Shown here piece after piece: positions 8,536 to 15,865 of a DNA stretch of 64,000 nucleotides (position 1 is the stretch's first letter; each line of letters opens with the position of its first letter). The stretch comes from a virus. The notes under the pieces were generated by a model. The model saw only the letters and a list, made by a program, of their open reading frames with translations. It made no database searches and was not told the DNA's origin. The stretch lies in the IMG/VR virus record IMGVR_UViG_3300044613_004618, positions 1 through 64,000 of that record. The stretch is one strand, 5' to 3'. The translations under genes and the position numbers were made by a program.

Positions 8536-8787
8536 ATGAATGTCGTGCTGGTGATTTTGTCGTTTCTGACAGCGTTGATCCCGATTGCGGACCGGGGCAT
8601 GCAGCAGTGGCAAAGCAGGCAGGTCCAAACGGTGATGAAGCCCGTGCTCGCGCCCACGCCGCCAGAGGTTGGGCAGTCAAACGTTGTCTTCCGCAACGGC
8701 GAGTGGTGGAAGTACGAGCAGGGACAGTGGCTGGTGTGGCGGCAGAACTCTCAACTTGCGCAAGGAGGCGTCAATGTTGTTCGTTAA
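8536..8787 (+). CDS. Small membrane-anchored protein, 83 residues
   Basis: The ATG at 8536 follows GGAGGGGG. N-terminal hydrophobic segment (NVVLVILSFLTALIPI) with few positive charges before it, then a soluble tail with WWKYEQGQWLVW. A WWWGATATCWWW site sits 26 bases upstream between the terminator and this gene. First of a run of four small genes. Confidence 0.6.
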   Translation: MNVVLVILSFLTALIPIADRGMQQWQSRQVQTVMKPVLAPTPPEVGQSNVVFRNGEWWKYEQGQWLVWRQNSQLAQGGVNVVR

Positions 8788-8956
8788 GCATGCAATTGTT
8801 TCCTCCGCCGGGCTCTTCGGCGGGGTGTTCGGATACGTGTCGGCCGAGACAGACGCGTGGACTCTGGTGGGTGCCCTGGTCGGGATGTTTAGCGCCGCGC
8901 TCGTGGCGGACGTCCTGACCCAGCCTATGGAGGTTGATGAAGATGGCAATGATTGA
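8774..8956 (+). CDS. Small membrane protein, 60 residues
   Basis: The ATG at 8774 lies inside the end of the preceding gene, behind AAGGAGG. Mostly hydrophobic: two short membrane-compatible segments (IVSSAGLFGGVFGYV and LVGALVGMFSAALVADVL) and an acidic C-terminus (MEVDEDGND). A holin-like topology is possible, but nothing else supports that. Confidence 0.55.
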   Translation: MLFVKHAIVSSAGLFGGVFGYVSAETDAWTLVGALVGMFSAALVADVLTQPMEVDEDGND

Positions 8957-9218
8957 CGACCAACTTGCGCGGTGCAAGTACGCCGTGTCGCGTCTCATGC
9001 AGGCGCTGCCGAAACACTACGTCGGCGAGACGCGGGTTGAGATCGCGGCCCATGAGATCGACGACCTCAATGTTTTTCTGCAGAACGCGGAAAACATGAT
9101 CAATATTGCCCGCAACCTGGGCGAGATCCGGGTGGAATTGTTGACCCGGCTCGAGCGAGCGGAGGCCTTTCTTCAGCTTTATCCGGAGCCCTGGGCCGCG
9201 TACAAGGCGCAGAGCTAA
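8943..9218 (+). CDS. Hypothetical helical protein, 91 residues
   Basis: Start chosen at 8943 because GGAGG (8929-8933) is 9 bases away; 8937 would leave only 3. All-helical, with heptad-like spacing (EIDDLNVFLQNAENMINIARNLGEIRVELLTRLERAEAFL is continuous helix). Probably a small oligomer. Function unknown. Confidence 0.6.
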   Translation: MAMIDDQLARCKYAVSRLMQALPKHYVGETRVEIAAHEIDDLNVFLQNAENMINIARNLGEIRVELLTRLERAEAFLQLYPEPWAAYKAQS

Positions 9219-9242
9219 CACACCTAGAAAAGGAGATTTCCT

Positions 9243-9626
9243 GTGGAGGAGACGCAGATTCCCGCGCGGCAGCGGGTCAAGATCACGGTCGAGCTCGAAT
9301 GCGACCGCGAGCAATTTCCGGGCTGGGGCTACGATCCCCAGGACATGGCCAAGGCCGCTGCCGAGCGTGCCGCGGCGGTGCTTGCGTCTTACAACCCGAC
9401 GGTGACGCGCGCGCTTTGGTTGCCGGGCGATGAGCGCTGGCTCGTTGACGAGATCGCTCGGGTGAAGAACATCGACAAGTCCCAGGCGCGACGTCTGATC
9501 GCCACGGGGCAGGTTGAGGTCAACTTCAAAAAGGTCGAAGACATGTCGACCACGGTGCGGCCTGGCGACACAGTCGAGGTTTTCAACAACACCCGGTTGA
9601 TCAGTCAGGGCTGGCCAGTGAAATAG
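9243..9626 (+). CDS. S4-type RNA-binding domain protein
   Basis: 127 residues from a GTG behind AAAGGAG. The C-terminal part (68-115) reads as an S4 domain: IDKSQARRLIATGQVEVN, then a lysine-rich turn and RPGDTVEVF, as in tyrosyl-tRNA synthetases and ribosomal protein S4. The N-terminal part (1-60) is a separate alpha/beta segment. S4 domains bind structured RNA, usually hairpins. Directly downstream (9632-9700) lies a tRNA-like cloverleaf, an obvious but untested ligand. Confidence 0.7.
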   Translation: MEETQIPARQRVKITVELECDREQFPGWGYDPQDMAKAAAERAAAVLASYNPTVTRALWLPGDERWLVDEIARVKNIDKSQARRLIATGQVEVNFKKVEDMSTTVRPGDTVEVFNNTRLISQGWPVK

Positions 9627-9631
9627 TTTTA

Positions 9632-9700
9632 CGGGCAGAGCGCAACGCAGCGCCTGGCAGTACCCAACCTGCCAGCTCGGGTTCGTTCCCCGACTGCCCC
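9632..9700 (+). ncRNA. tRNA-like cloverleaf (degenerate)
   Basis: Four stems arranged as in tRNA. The acceptor-like stem is GGGCAG/CTGCCC, with a C-C mismatch outside it. The D-like arm is GCGC(AACGCA)GCGC. The anticodon-like arm is CTGGCAG(TACCCAAC)CTGCCAG, 7 bp with an 8-base loop containing CCC. The T-like arm is TCGGG(TTCGTTC)CCCGA. The long anticodon-like stem, the missing variable region and the loop sequences depart from a working tRNA. It could be a decayed tRNA-Gly(CCC) or a structured regulatory RNA. Confidence 0.45.
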
Positions 9701-9817
9701 CTGTGCGCGACCAGTCAACCCGCCTCTTTTCAGCCACTCTACGGGTCCAAACCGATGGGTGAGGGGCTATGGCAGCTGGTCGTGCTGGTTCGTTTCCTGG
9801 TCTCAAGGAGGATTCCA

Positions 9818-10159
9818 ATGGTTCGCATTGTTTTTGCTCTCGTGCTCGTCGGCCTCGGTGTGGGAATCGCCGAGGCGGCTCCGCGTCGTACGAACGTGAC
9901 GTACAGCCAGCCCACGCCGAGCTACGTCGTGGACAGCGAGGGCAGCGACCAGGCCCGCTGCCAGCAGGAGGCCAACATCATGGCCTCCCGCCGGTTCTGC
10001 GGGCACGTCGGTTCGTGCATCGGCCGGTTCGAGGGTGTTGGGATGGGCAGCTCGCCCAACTGCAACACCTGCACGCCGGGCTCGGGCATGCGCCTGACGG
10101 GCGATGCCTCGGCGCAGGGTTCGGACGGCCGGTGGTACCGCGTCCGCAGCTGGCGCTGA
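9818..10159 (+). CDS. Secreted Cys-rich protein
   Basis: I start at the ATG at 9818 behind AAGGAGG, not at 9755. The first 20 residues form a signal peptide (VRIVFALVLVGLGVGIAEA, cleavage before APRR). The mature part has five or so Cys and the segment CQQEANIMASRRF, followed by GHVG and EGVGMGSS. This is a pattern I associate with small secreted phage and bacterial proteins distantly resembling the CAP/SCP fold; the resemblance is weak. It is probably exported to the periplasm or outside. Confidence 0.55.
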   Translation: MVRIVFALVLVGLGVGIAEAAPRRTNVTYSQPTPSYVVDSEGSDQARCQQEANIMASRRFCGHVGSCIGRFEGVGMGSSPNCNTCTPGSGMRLTGDASAQGSDGRWYRVRSWR

Positions 10160-10228
10160 TAGACTGAGGTCAACACACCGGGCGCACCGCTCGCCGCAAG
10201 GCTGACGTGCATCAAGGCCCGGTTTTCG

Positions 10229-10275
10229 GGGCGGGCGCTACTGGGGAACTCGGTGGCGCCCGCCCTTTTCTTTTC
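10229..10275 (+). terminator. Rho-independent terminator
   Basis: Perfect 10-bp stem GGGCGGGCGC / GCGCCCGCCC followed by TTTTCTTTT. Ends the transcript of the secreted protein; the next gene starts 12 bases further on behind GGAGG. Confidence 0.9.
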
Positions 10276-10286
10276 CTGGAGGAACC

Positions 10287-10799
10287 ATGAAACCCAAGTT
10301 CGAGCACGACTGCGAAAACTGCACGTTTCTCGGTCATTTCTATGACCACGACGTGTACCAGTGCGGCAAGAGCCTGGTCGCCCGCTACAGCAGCGAAGGC
10401 AGCCAGTACTGGTCGATGCCGCAAAGCCTTGTGGTGGATAGCCTCGGTCGTGACGGCTGGCAAGAAGATCAGGGCATGCGAGCTGTCGTGGCGGCCATCT
10501 TCTGCCGCAACGTCGGCGAGCTGCCCGCGGAGCAGCGAAAGTGCGAGTCGATTCACGATGTCAAGCGGGCCGTGTCAAAGCTGCGCTGGGACATGCTCTT
10601 CAACCCGAGCAGTGATGTTGTCCCAGATCCAGCCTGGGGCCTGGAAGCCGACACGGCCTTCCAGCATTTCTATATCGCCCGCAGCTTGCTCGAGCAGGCC
10701 GAGCACCATCTAAGCATTGCGGCTGCCCACGACCGGGTGTGCTGGGAGAAGTTCCGCCAGTTCCGTGAAACCCAGGAGACTGCAAATGACGGGACTTGA
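10287..10799 (+). CDS. Phage hypothetical protein with N-terminal Cys motif
   Basis: 170 residues. The N-terminus HDCENCTFLGHF, then DVYQCG, has C-x2-C and a later C that look like a small metal site; I recognise this start from many phage hypotheticals. The C-terminal helix (FYIARSLLEQAEHHLSIAAAHD) is amphipathic. Starts at ATG behind GGAGG immediately after a terminator, so a promoter should lie very close. Function unknown. Confidence 0.65.
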   Translation: MKPKFEHDCENCTFLGHFYDHDVYQCGKSLVARYSSEGSQYWSMPQSLVVDSLGRDGWQEDQGMRAVVAAIFCRNVGELPAEQRKCESIHDVKRAVSKLRWDMLFNPSSDVVPDPAWGLEADTAFQHFYIARSLLEQAEHHLSIAAAHDRVCWEKFRQFRETQETANDGT

Positions 10800-11040
10800 G
10801 GACTGGATAGATATCTTTGCGCCGCACGCGCGGCGCGAGGAGGGCGTGACTCTGAGCGTTTCGGAGGTCACGCGGCTGGTGTTCGATCTCGAGGCAGCGC
10901 GGGCTGCCGTTATGGAGGAGCCTGAAAGGCCATGGGACCGTATCGCTGTTCCGTCCGGTTCTTCGTGTCGTACTTCAGCAAGGAGTATCAGCAGATCCTG
11001 CAGCTCGGAATGGACAACCGCCGCCACACAGCCGAGCTGA
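10786..11040 (+). CDS. Hypothetical protein, 84 residues
   Basis: ATG overlaps the preceding gene end, behind AGGAG. The first 55 residues look protein-like (LEDWIDIFAPHARREEG, EVTRLVFDLEAARAAVMEE). The last 28 are Ser/Thr/Arg-rich and run in a different frame over the next gene for 109 bases. It carries a GATATC site 24 bases in, read as Asp-Ile-Phe. Either a real overlap or a frameshift region; see findings. Confidence 0.5.
   Translation: MTGLEDWIDIFAPHARREEGVTLSVSEVTRLVFDLEAARAAVMEEPERPWDRIAVPSGSSCRTSARSISRSCSSEWTTAATQPS
10807..10818. repeat. WWWGATATCWWW site 5
   Basis: ATAGATATCTTT near the start of the 10786 gene, read IDIF. Confidence 0.85.
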
Positions 11041-11156
11041 TCCGCACCTGCCGCGCTGCTGGCGACAAGGTGCTTCGTGTGCGGGAAAGAATGTTCAGCG
11101 GCAGAATGGTCGATCGGTTCGTTTCCAACACCTGTTTTGAAAGGGGCCTGATATGA
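10932..11156 (+). CDS. Hypothetical protein, 74 residues
   Basis: ATG at 10932 within the preceding gene, behind GGAG at some distance. Mixed aromatic/basic protein (CSVRFFVSYFSKEYQQILQ; ELIRTCRAAGDKVLRVRERM). Ends with a 4-base ATGA overlap with the next gene, which supports this frame being translated. Not recognised. Confidence 0.5.
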   Translation: MGPYRCSVRFFVSYFSKEYQQILQLGMDNRRHTAELIRTCRAAGDKVLRVRERMFSGRMVDRFVSNTCFERGLI

Positions 11157-11524
11157 CGAAGATCGTGATCAACCGTCGCTACGGAGGCTTCGACCTGTCT
11201 GCAGCGGCCCAGGTGAGGCTCTTTCAGCTTGGCTCGCCTTACGTGCGGGGTTTGTCGCCAGAGGTGCTCACCGAGTGGCACAACGACGACGCGCACTTTT
11301 TTTATTCCTGGGAGATTCCGCGCCACGACGCGTTACTCATTCAGGTGGTTGAGGAGCTGGGGCTCAAGCAAGCCAGCGGACGTTGCGCGGAGTTGGTGAT
11401 CGTCGAAATCCCGGGTAACCTGTATCGGATTCGGGAGTACGATGGCCTCGAGTCAGTCGAGACGCCTGAGACGCTCGACTGGATCGACGCCAGCCAGGCG
11501 CCGAAGCCGGTGGCCCAGAGTTAA
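11153..11524 (+). CDS. Conserved phage protein of the KIVINRRYGGF type
   Basis: 123 residues beginning TKIVINRRYGGFDLS. Then come RHDALLIQVVEELG, GRCAELVIVEIP and a YDGLE end, the conserved order of a small family found in many phages and some large viruses. No enzymatic role is known to me. It ends 6 bases before the tmRNA, so the RNA is probably processed from a shared transcript. Confidence 0.7.
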   Translation: MTKIVINRRYGGFDLSAAAQVRLFQLGSPYVRGLSPEVLTEWHNDDAHFFYSWEIPRHDALLIQVVEELGLKQASGRCAELVIVEIPGNLYRIREYDGLESVETPETLDWIDASQAPKPVAQS

Positions 11525-11530
11525 TGTTCA

Positions 11531-11876
<346 letters not shown>

Positions 11877-11879
11877 TTG

Positions 11880-11926
11880 CCAAGGCCCGCTTGCGATACG
11901 TTTCGCAGGCGGGCCTTGGTGTTTCT
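11880..11926 (+). terminator. Rho-independent terminator after tmRNA
   Basis: CCAAGGCCCGC / GCGGGCCTTGG, an 11-bp perfect stem, extended inside by TGCGA/TCGCA, followed by a short T-rich tail (TGTTTCTG). Confidence 0.85.
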
Positions 11927-11947
11927 GTAACCACAAAGGAGCACAGC

Positions 11948-12406
11948 ATGGCTTTCTGGCTCGATAAGGTCGGCGGTCTGATGATGGGCTCGGTGAAGCT
12001 GTACGGCGACACCGAGCTGACGCGGGACGAATATCAGCAGCTCTTCGACTTCGCGCCCGAGCACCGCGCGCAGGCGTTGCCGAGCCTCCGGGTGGTGCCC
12101 GAGTACGAGGCCGCCCGCGAGGCGCACATGCTCGCGGTGGTCGAGGAGGTCTCGGCGAGTGACGAGGCCGACAAGGCCCGCGCGGCGTACGAGGCCTTCC
12201 AGGTGGCGCACAACGCCGCGGCCCAGCTCGACCCCAACGCCCCCGAGGCGCCCAAGGTCGAGCTCGACGCGGCCAAGGCGCTAGCGGACGAGGCGGAGGC
12301 CAAGTACCAGGCCGCCGCCGAGGCGCAGAAGGTGGCTTACGCCAATCTCCAGGAGCTGGCGGCGGTCGTGGAGAAGATGCCGCTCAAGCGCGTTCTGGCG
12401 GCGTGA
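11948..12406 (+). CDS. Ala/Glu-rich coiled-coil protein, 152 residues
   Basis: ATG behind AAGGAG. The N-terminus is compact (FWLDKVGGLMMGSVKLYGD), then from residue 60 onward a long Ala/Glu/Lys helix with heptad spacing (EADKARAAYEAFQVAHNAAAQ, DEAEAKYQAAAEAQKVAY). Probably an oligomeric coiled coil. First gene after the tmRNA terminator. Unknown function. Confidence 0.6.
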   Translation: MAFWLDKVGGLMMGSVKLYGDTELTRDEYQQLFDFAPEHRAQALPSLRVVPEYEAAREAHMLAVVEEVSASDEADKARAAYEAFQVAHNAAAQLDPNAPEAPKVELDAAKALADEAEAKYQAAAEAQKVAYANLQELAAVVEKMPLKRVLAA

Positions 12407-12705
12407 AGCTGTTCCTCGACGATCTCCGGGCGCCCCCCGGCCCGGAGTACGTCGTGGCCAGGTCCACGGACGAGGCGCTGGTGCTCGTCCAAGAGCGCTG
12501 GCCCTCGTTCATGAGCCTGGACCACGACCTGGGCGGCGAAGACACGACGATGATGTTTCTTCGCAGGTTGGTTAACGAAGTCTGGGACGGCTCGGCGCCA
12601 GTTCCAGAATACGCAGTTCACTCGGCCAATCCAGTCGGCCGGTTGAACATCATCGCGTTCATGGAGAGTTGGAAAAAGTCGCTTGGCGCCGGACCTACGC
12701 AGTAG
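12403..12705 (+). CDS. cREC-type receiver-like domain protein
   Basis: 100 residues from a GTG overlapping the preceding stop. MKLFLDDLRAPP at the start, ARSTDEALVLV, FMSLDHDLGG (about 37-46) and HSANPVGRLNI match the small cyclic-phosphate-processing receiver domain family (cREC). This fold is proposed to act on cyclic phosphates or nucleotide-derived substrates using its Asp cluster; activity is unproven. Common in phages as a stand-alone protein. Confidence 0.7.
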   Translation: MKLFLDDLRAPPGPEYVVARSTDEALVLVQERWPSFMSLDHDLGGEDTTMMFLRRLVNEVWDGSAPVPEYAVHSANPVGRLNIIAFMESWKKSLGAGPTQ

Positions 12706-12750
12706 TTTCGCCCGGCGGTATCTTTGAGTGGCGCGCGCTGCTCTTCGCGA

Positions 12751-12762
12751 ATAGATATCTAA
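12751..12762. repeat. WWWGATATCWWW site 6
   Basis: ATAGATATCTAA, part of composite element copy 1. Confidence 0.85.
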
Positions 12763-12782
12763 CCTGGCCCTATCTTGGCCGG
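12751..12782 (+). promoter_or_regulatory. Composite GATATC-AACC promoter-like element, copy 1
   Basis: ATAGATATCTAACC followed by CTGGCCC, then TATCTT, then GGCCGGG. Shares its order with 13940 and 15794: motif, AACC, G/C block, T/A-rich core 17-19 bases after the motif, G-run. Lies 58 bases before the AAA+ ATPase start. Confidence 0.5.
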
Positions 12783-12811
12783 GAGTCCCATTCCCTTGCG
12801 AAAGGAAACCT

Positions 12812-13921
12812 ATGTCCCTGTTTTCAAAGTCCGGCAACGTGTGGCACCCGCATCGGGAAGCGGCGCTCAATCTACAAGACCGTTTGCCCGCGGGTACCTA
12901 CACGGTCAAGCAGAACCAGATGACTCAAGAGTTCTATCTCGAGGCGATCGACAGCTTCACGTTGCCCGACCGGATCTACGGGGATATCGCCCGGCAGACC
13001 AACCGGATCATCCGGTCGTTCTCGGAGCGCCCGGCCGGTACCGGCGTGCTGCTGGTCGGCGAGAAGGGTTCTGGCAAGACCCTGCTCAGCAAGAACGTCT
13101 GCATGAACCTGCAGCGCGTCGGCGTGCCCACGATCGTGATCAACCACCCGTGGCACGGCGACGAGTTCAACGCGTTCATCCAGACGATCGAGCAGCCCGC
13201 TGTGATCCTCTTCGATGAGTTCGAGAAGAACTACAAGCGGGAAGTCCAAGAACAGCTGTTGACGCTCCTGGACGGCGTGTTTCCCAGCAAGAAGCTGTTC
13301 ATGCTCACATGCAACGATCAGTACCGAATCGACTCGCATATGCGCAATCGGCCGGGACGGATCTACTACTTCGTCAAGTTCGCTGGGCTGGGCGAGGAGT
13401 TCGTGGAGGAGTACTGCCAGGACAACCTGCTGGATACCCAGTACATCGAGAAGATCGTGCAAATCTCCAAGATGTACGGCCAGTTCAACTTCGACATGCT
13501 GCAGAGCCTGGTCGAAGAGATGAACCGGTTTGACGAAGATCCCATAGCGGCGCTTGAGATGCTCAACGCCAAACCCGAAGAGGACGGCGGCGGCAAGTAC
13601 GCCGTTCAGATCATCCACGAGGGCTTGGTGTACGAGGGCAAGGACATCGACGAAGGCTCGACGTTCACCGGCAATCCGCTGGTAAACGACGTCGACGTCG
13701 GGATCTATCTCCGGGGCGAAGGCGCGCCGGGCGCTCAGGACGACGAGGACGATGACAACCCGGCCACGGAAAACCGAAAGTACCTGTCGCTGGACTTCAC
13801 GCCGGAGGACTTCGTCAGGTTCGATCCTGTCAATGGGCAATTCGTCTTCCAGAACGACAAGGCGATGTGCATTTTGACCCGTGTCCGGGAGCGCGCCAGG
13901 CACAACATGCTGGCATTCTGA
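12812..13921 (+). CDS. AAA+ ATPase
   Basis: 369 residues. Walker A GEKGSGKT (83-90), Walker B VILFDEFEK (131-139), a sensor-1 Asn in LTCND near 168 and an Arg pair RNRPGR (178-183) likely serving as finger. After the lid come an acidic linker (AQDDEDDDNP, about 300-315) and a C-terminal beta-rich part. Expressed from its own composite element; no partner gene adjoins. It probably remodels a protein or nucleoprotein complex; specific task unknown. Confidence 0.8.
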   Translation: MSLFSKSGNVWHPHREAALNLQDRLPAGTYTVKQNQMTQEFYLEAIDSFTLPDRIYGDIARQTNRIIRSFSERPAGTGVLLVGEKGSGKTLLSKNVCMNLQRVGVPTIVINHPWHGDEFNAFIQTIEQPAVILFDEFEKNYKREVQEQLLTLLDGVFPSKKLFMLTCNDQYRIDSHMRNRPGRIYYFVKFAGLGEEFVEEYCQDNLLDTQYIEKIVQISKMYGQFNFDMLQSLVEEMNRFDEDPIAALEMLNAKPEEDGGGKYAVQIIHEGLVYEGKDIDEGSTFTGNPLVNDVDVGIYLRGEGAPGAQDDEDDDNPATENRKYLSLDFTPEDFVRFDPVNGQFVFQNDKAMCILTRVRERARHNMLAF

Positions 13922-13939
13922 CCGGGCTGTTTTCTGCGA

Positions 13940-13951
13940 ATAGATATCTAA
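13940..13951. repeat. WWWGATATCWWW site 7
   Basis: ATAGATATCTAA, part of composite element copy 2. Confidence 0.85.
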
Positions 13952-13973
13952 CCCGCCCTTATTCTGGGGCGGA
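13940..13973 (+). promoter_or_regulatory. Composite GATATC-AACC promoter-like element, copy 2
   Basis: ATAGATATCTAACC then CGCCC, core TTATTCT and GGGGCGG; the last parts form an inverted repeat CCGCCC/GGGCGG. Same order as copy 1, 68 bases before the next ATG. Confidence 0.5.
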
Positions 13974-14010
13974 TGGGTTCGGTGTTTCCCCCTTTTAACG
14001 AGGTGTTTCT

Positions 14011-14592
14011 ATGAAGGACTACGTTCGTTTGCTTGCCGTCGCCACCATCGTGGCCGTGTACGGTTTCCTGGTGGCGCAGGCTCGAGGGGAAAGCCCCGAG
14101 GCCATCAAGCAGGGTATCTGGGAGAACATGCAGGCCAACTTCCACGCCTGCAACGAGGAGAACCTCCCCAAGCTGCTCGCCACGGTCAGCCGCGAGCTGC
14201 CGCAGCGGGAGCTGTTTGTGGAGACCATTAAGGCCGAATGGGCGGCGGAGGACACGTACACGCGCCTGGTGGACGTCGAGGTGCTTCCGCACTCCGACGC
14301 GCCCAACGCGAACTGCACGTTCCCCTACGCCACGGCCTGGATTACGCAGCAGACGATTCGGCCTAACAGCCAGAACATTCAGGCGTTCGAGCAGTGCAGG
14401 AACGGCCGGTGCCGGGACAAGGATCTGGCGCATCTGTTTGCGATCAGCCCCAACCACGACACCGTTCGGTACCAGGCCCTGTTCAAGAAGGAAGGCGGCA
14501 AGTGGAAGGGCATTGCCAACCTGACCGAGCCCGAGCCGGTCGGGGCGCAGGCCGAGGCCGAGGAGACTGCCAGTGTTGGAGCCTTTAACTGA
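14011..14592 (+). CDS. Exported hypothetical protein
   Basis: 193 residues. N-terminal signal peptide or anchor (VRLLAVATIVAVYGFLVAQARG, cut likely after the Ala-Arg-Gly). Then a small globular domain with paired Cys (HACNEE, ANCTF, EQCRNGRC). Overall length and helix/strand order recall NTF2-like proteins, but I see no decisive motif. The C-terminal tail is acidic. ATG behind ACGAGG. It overlaps the upstream region of the zinc-finger gene. Confidence 0.55.
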   Translation: MKDYVRLLAVATIVAVYGFLVAQARGESPEAIKQGIWENMQANFHACNEENLPKLLATVSRELPQRELFVETIKAEWAAEDTYTRLVDVEVLPHSDAPNANCTFPYATAWITQQTIRPNSQNIQAFEQCRNGRCRDKDLAHLFAISPNHDTVRYQALFKKEGGKWKGIANLTEPEPVGAQAEAEETASVGAFN

Positions 14593-14602
14593 GGAGGTTT
14601 GC

Positions 14603-14968
14603 TTGGACGAACCCCGCGATACGGCGACCTACAAGCCCGATACCTGCTACCAGTGTGGCGGGCAGATGGGCCTGTTCAAGCTGAAAGATACCTGGAAGAT
14701 GCGGATCGATGGCGCGCTGCACCAGGTGCCCGTCTCTTCCGTGCCGTGCCGAAGGTGCCTGAACTGCGGCACGACTGTTTTGGACGGTACGTCGGATGAG
14801 ATGGTGCATTACTGCTATGTGCAGTACTGCAAGAAAAACGGCCTGTACACGCGTTGGCATCGCCTCCAGCGCTGGGTGCGGCGCAGGCTGTGGGTTTACC
14901 AGTGCAGGTACAACTGGTACTTGCTGAAGTTCTACCAGTGGAGGGCTAAATGGTCGCATTCAGCATGA
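14603..14968 (+). CDS. YgiT-like zinc-finger protein
   Basis: I choose the TTG at 14603 because GAGGAGG lies 5 bases upstream, inside an otherwise open frame from 14573. TCYQCGGQ (near residue 14) and PCRRCLNCG (near 50) give the C-x2-C pairs of a YgiT/MqsA-type zinc finger; TTVLDGTSDE follows as in that family. The C-terminus is Trp/Arg/Tyr-rich (RWVRRRLWVYQCRYNWY). Family members bind DNA or act as antitoxins; no toxin gene adjoins. Confidence 0.6.
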   Translation: MDEPRDTATYKPDTCYQCGGQMGLFKLKDTWKMRIDGALHQVPVSSVPCRRCLNCGTTVLDGTSDEMVHYCYVQYCKKNGLYTRWHRLQRWVRRRLWVYQCRYNWYLLKFYQWRAKWSHSA

Positions 14969-15180
14969 CCGAGGAAGACTCCGCTGAGGTGCTCAAGGAC
15001 GTCTTCGAGCGGCACCCGCCGCCCAATGATTACGGGCCGTTTATGTTCGGCTGTTTTGTCGCGCTGCTCAACCTCGCGCCCGACGAGCAGGCCATCGAGG
15101 AGTTCGCCGACAAGTGCGGACTCACGGTGTTTGTGAAGGTCGTCAAGCTCGACGCGCCGGACAAGCCCAAAGCGGCGTGA
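14950..15180 (+). CDS. Hypothetical protein, 76 residues
   Basis: ATG at 14950 behind GGAGGG, overlapping the previous gene by 19 bases; a second ATG lies at 14965. Acidic N-terminus (TEEDSAEVLKDVFE), a middle helix (FGCFVALLNLAPDEQAIEEFA). No motif recognised. A strong terminator follows. Confidence 0.55.
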   Translation: MVAFSMTEEDSAEVLKDVFERHPPPNDYGPFMFGCFVALLNLAPDEQAIEEFADKCGLTVFVKVVKLDAPDKPKAA

Positions 15181-15195
15181 TCTGCGTAGAGAACG

Positions 15196-15242
15196 CCGCC
15201 TGCAGTCCGGGCTACGCGCCCGGGCTCAGGCGGTTTCTTTTT
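15196..15242 (+). terminator. Rho-independent terminator
   Basis: CCGCCTG/CAGGCGG outer stem with an inner 9-bp stem AGTCCGGGC/GCCCGGGCT, then TTTCTTTTT. Confidence 0.88.
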
Positions 15243-15294
15243 GCTATCAGCGGTTACACTACAGGCTGGTTTCCTCACACACAGGAGTTTCATC

Positions 15295-15477
15295 ATGCAG
15301 GCAGAAGTCTACGTTCAGGGTCAGTTCTACAAGGTCATGGAGGCTGAGTACACGCACCAGATCCTCAACCAGGTCACCAACGACATCCAGAATGGTTTGG
15401 TGCCCCACTTCGATCCCGAGCTGCCTCACTCGATCGAGATCAGGAATATTCCGGCTCCTGCGCCCGCCGAAGGTTGA
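15295..15477 (+). CDS. Small hypothetical protein, 60 residues
   Basis: The ATG follows ACAGGAG. Short soluble protein (MQAEVYVQGQFYKVMEAEYT; then NDIQNGLVPHFDP) ending in a Pro/Ala tail. Not recognised. It is the last gene before a 0.4-kb non-coding stretch. Confidence 0.55.
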   Translation: MQAEVYVQGQFYKVMEAEYTHQILNQVTNDIQNGLVPHFDPELPHSIEIRNIPAPAPAEG

Positions 15478-15525
15478 GAGTCTATTGCGCATAATTTCCC
15501 AATATTTGGGAAGTCAGTTCATAAG

Positions 15526-15603
15526 CCGTGTATCCGTAGTTTGGCCAGTTTTGCGGTTTCTCTCGAGAAACACGCAAATTCAGGGTCAGTTACGGATACA
15601 CGG
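15526..15603. repeat. Large nested inverted repeat
   Basis: The outer arms CCGTGTATCCGTA (15526-15538) and TACGGATACACGG (15591-15603) are perfect over 13 bp. Inside, TTTGCG/CGCAAA and GTTTCTC/GAGAAAC form a second hairpin with a one-base bulge. No T-run follows, so it is not a simple terminator. Confidence 0.75.
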
Positions 15604-15793
15604 TTTTGTTTAGGCGCAAAACTAACTTCAGCTAAGTTCGCCGTAACTCGTTGGCGCGCAAGCATTTACGTCACGCACGTATGCCGCGCAGCACGTAAAC
15701 CCTTTCTGCACAACGACTTGCGTCAAATCTCTCAAATCTAACTGCCCTGGTCAGCGCAGTCCGACTGCTCCTGGCAGCGCAGTACGCGCCCGG

Positions 15794-15805
15794 TTAGATA
15801 TCAAA
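15794..15805. repeat. WWWGATATCWWW site 8
   Basis: TTAGATATCAAA, part of composite element copy 3. Confidence 0.8.
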
Positions 15806-15865
15806 CCTGGGCAGCTAAATCTGGGGCAAAAACCAGGCATATCTGATGAACAGATCGATAGCTGT
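15794..15865 (+). promoter_or_regulatory. Composite element copy 3 with GGCATAT promoter-like block
   Basis: TTAGATATCAAACC, then CAGCTAAATCTGGGG, AAAAACC and GGCATATCT, then TGAACA and ATAGCTGTCA. From CAGCTAAAT on it matches 16652-16710 in order and spacing. Probably drives the small gene at 15887. Confidence 0.5.

Noticed and set aside
9632-9700. Calling a functional tRNA-Gly(CCC)
   Set aside because: The anticodon-like stem has 7 pairs with an 8-base loop, there is no T before the CCC, and the variable region is missing; kept only as tRNA-like.
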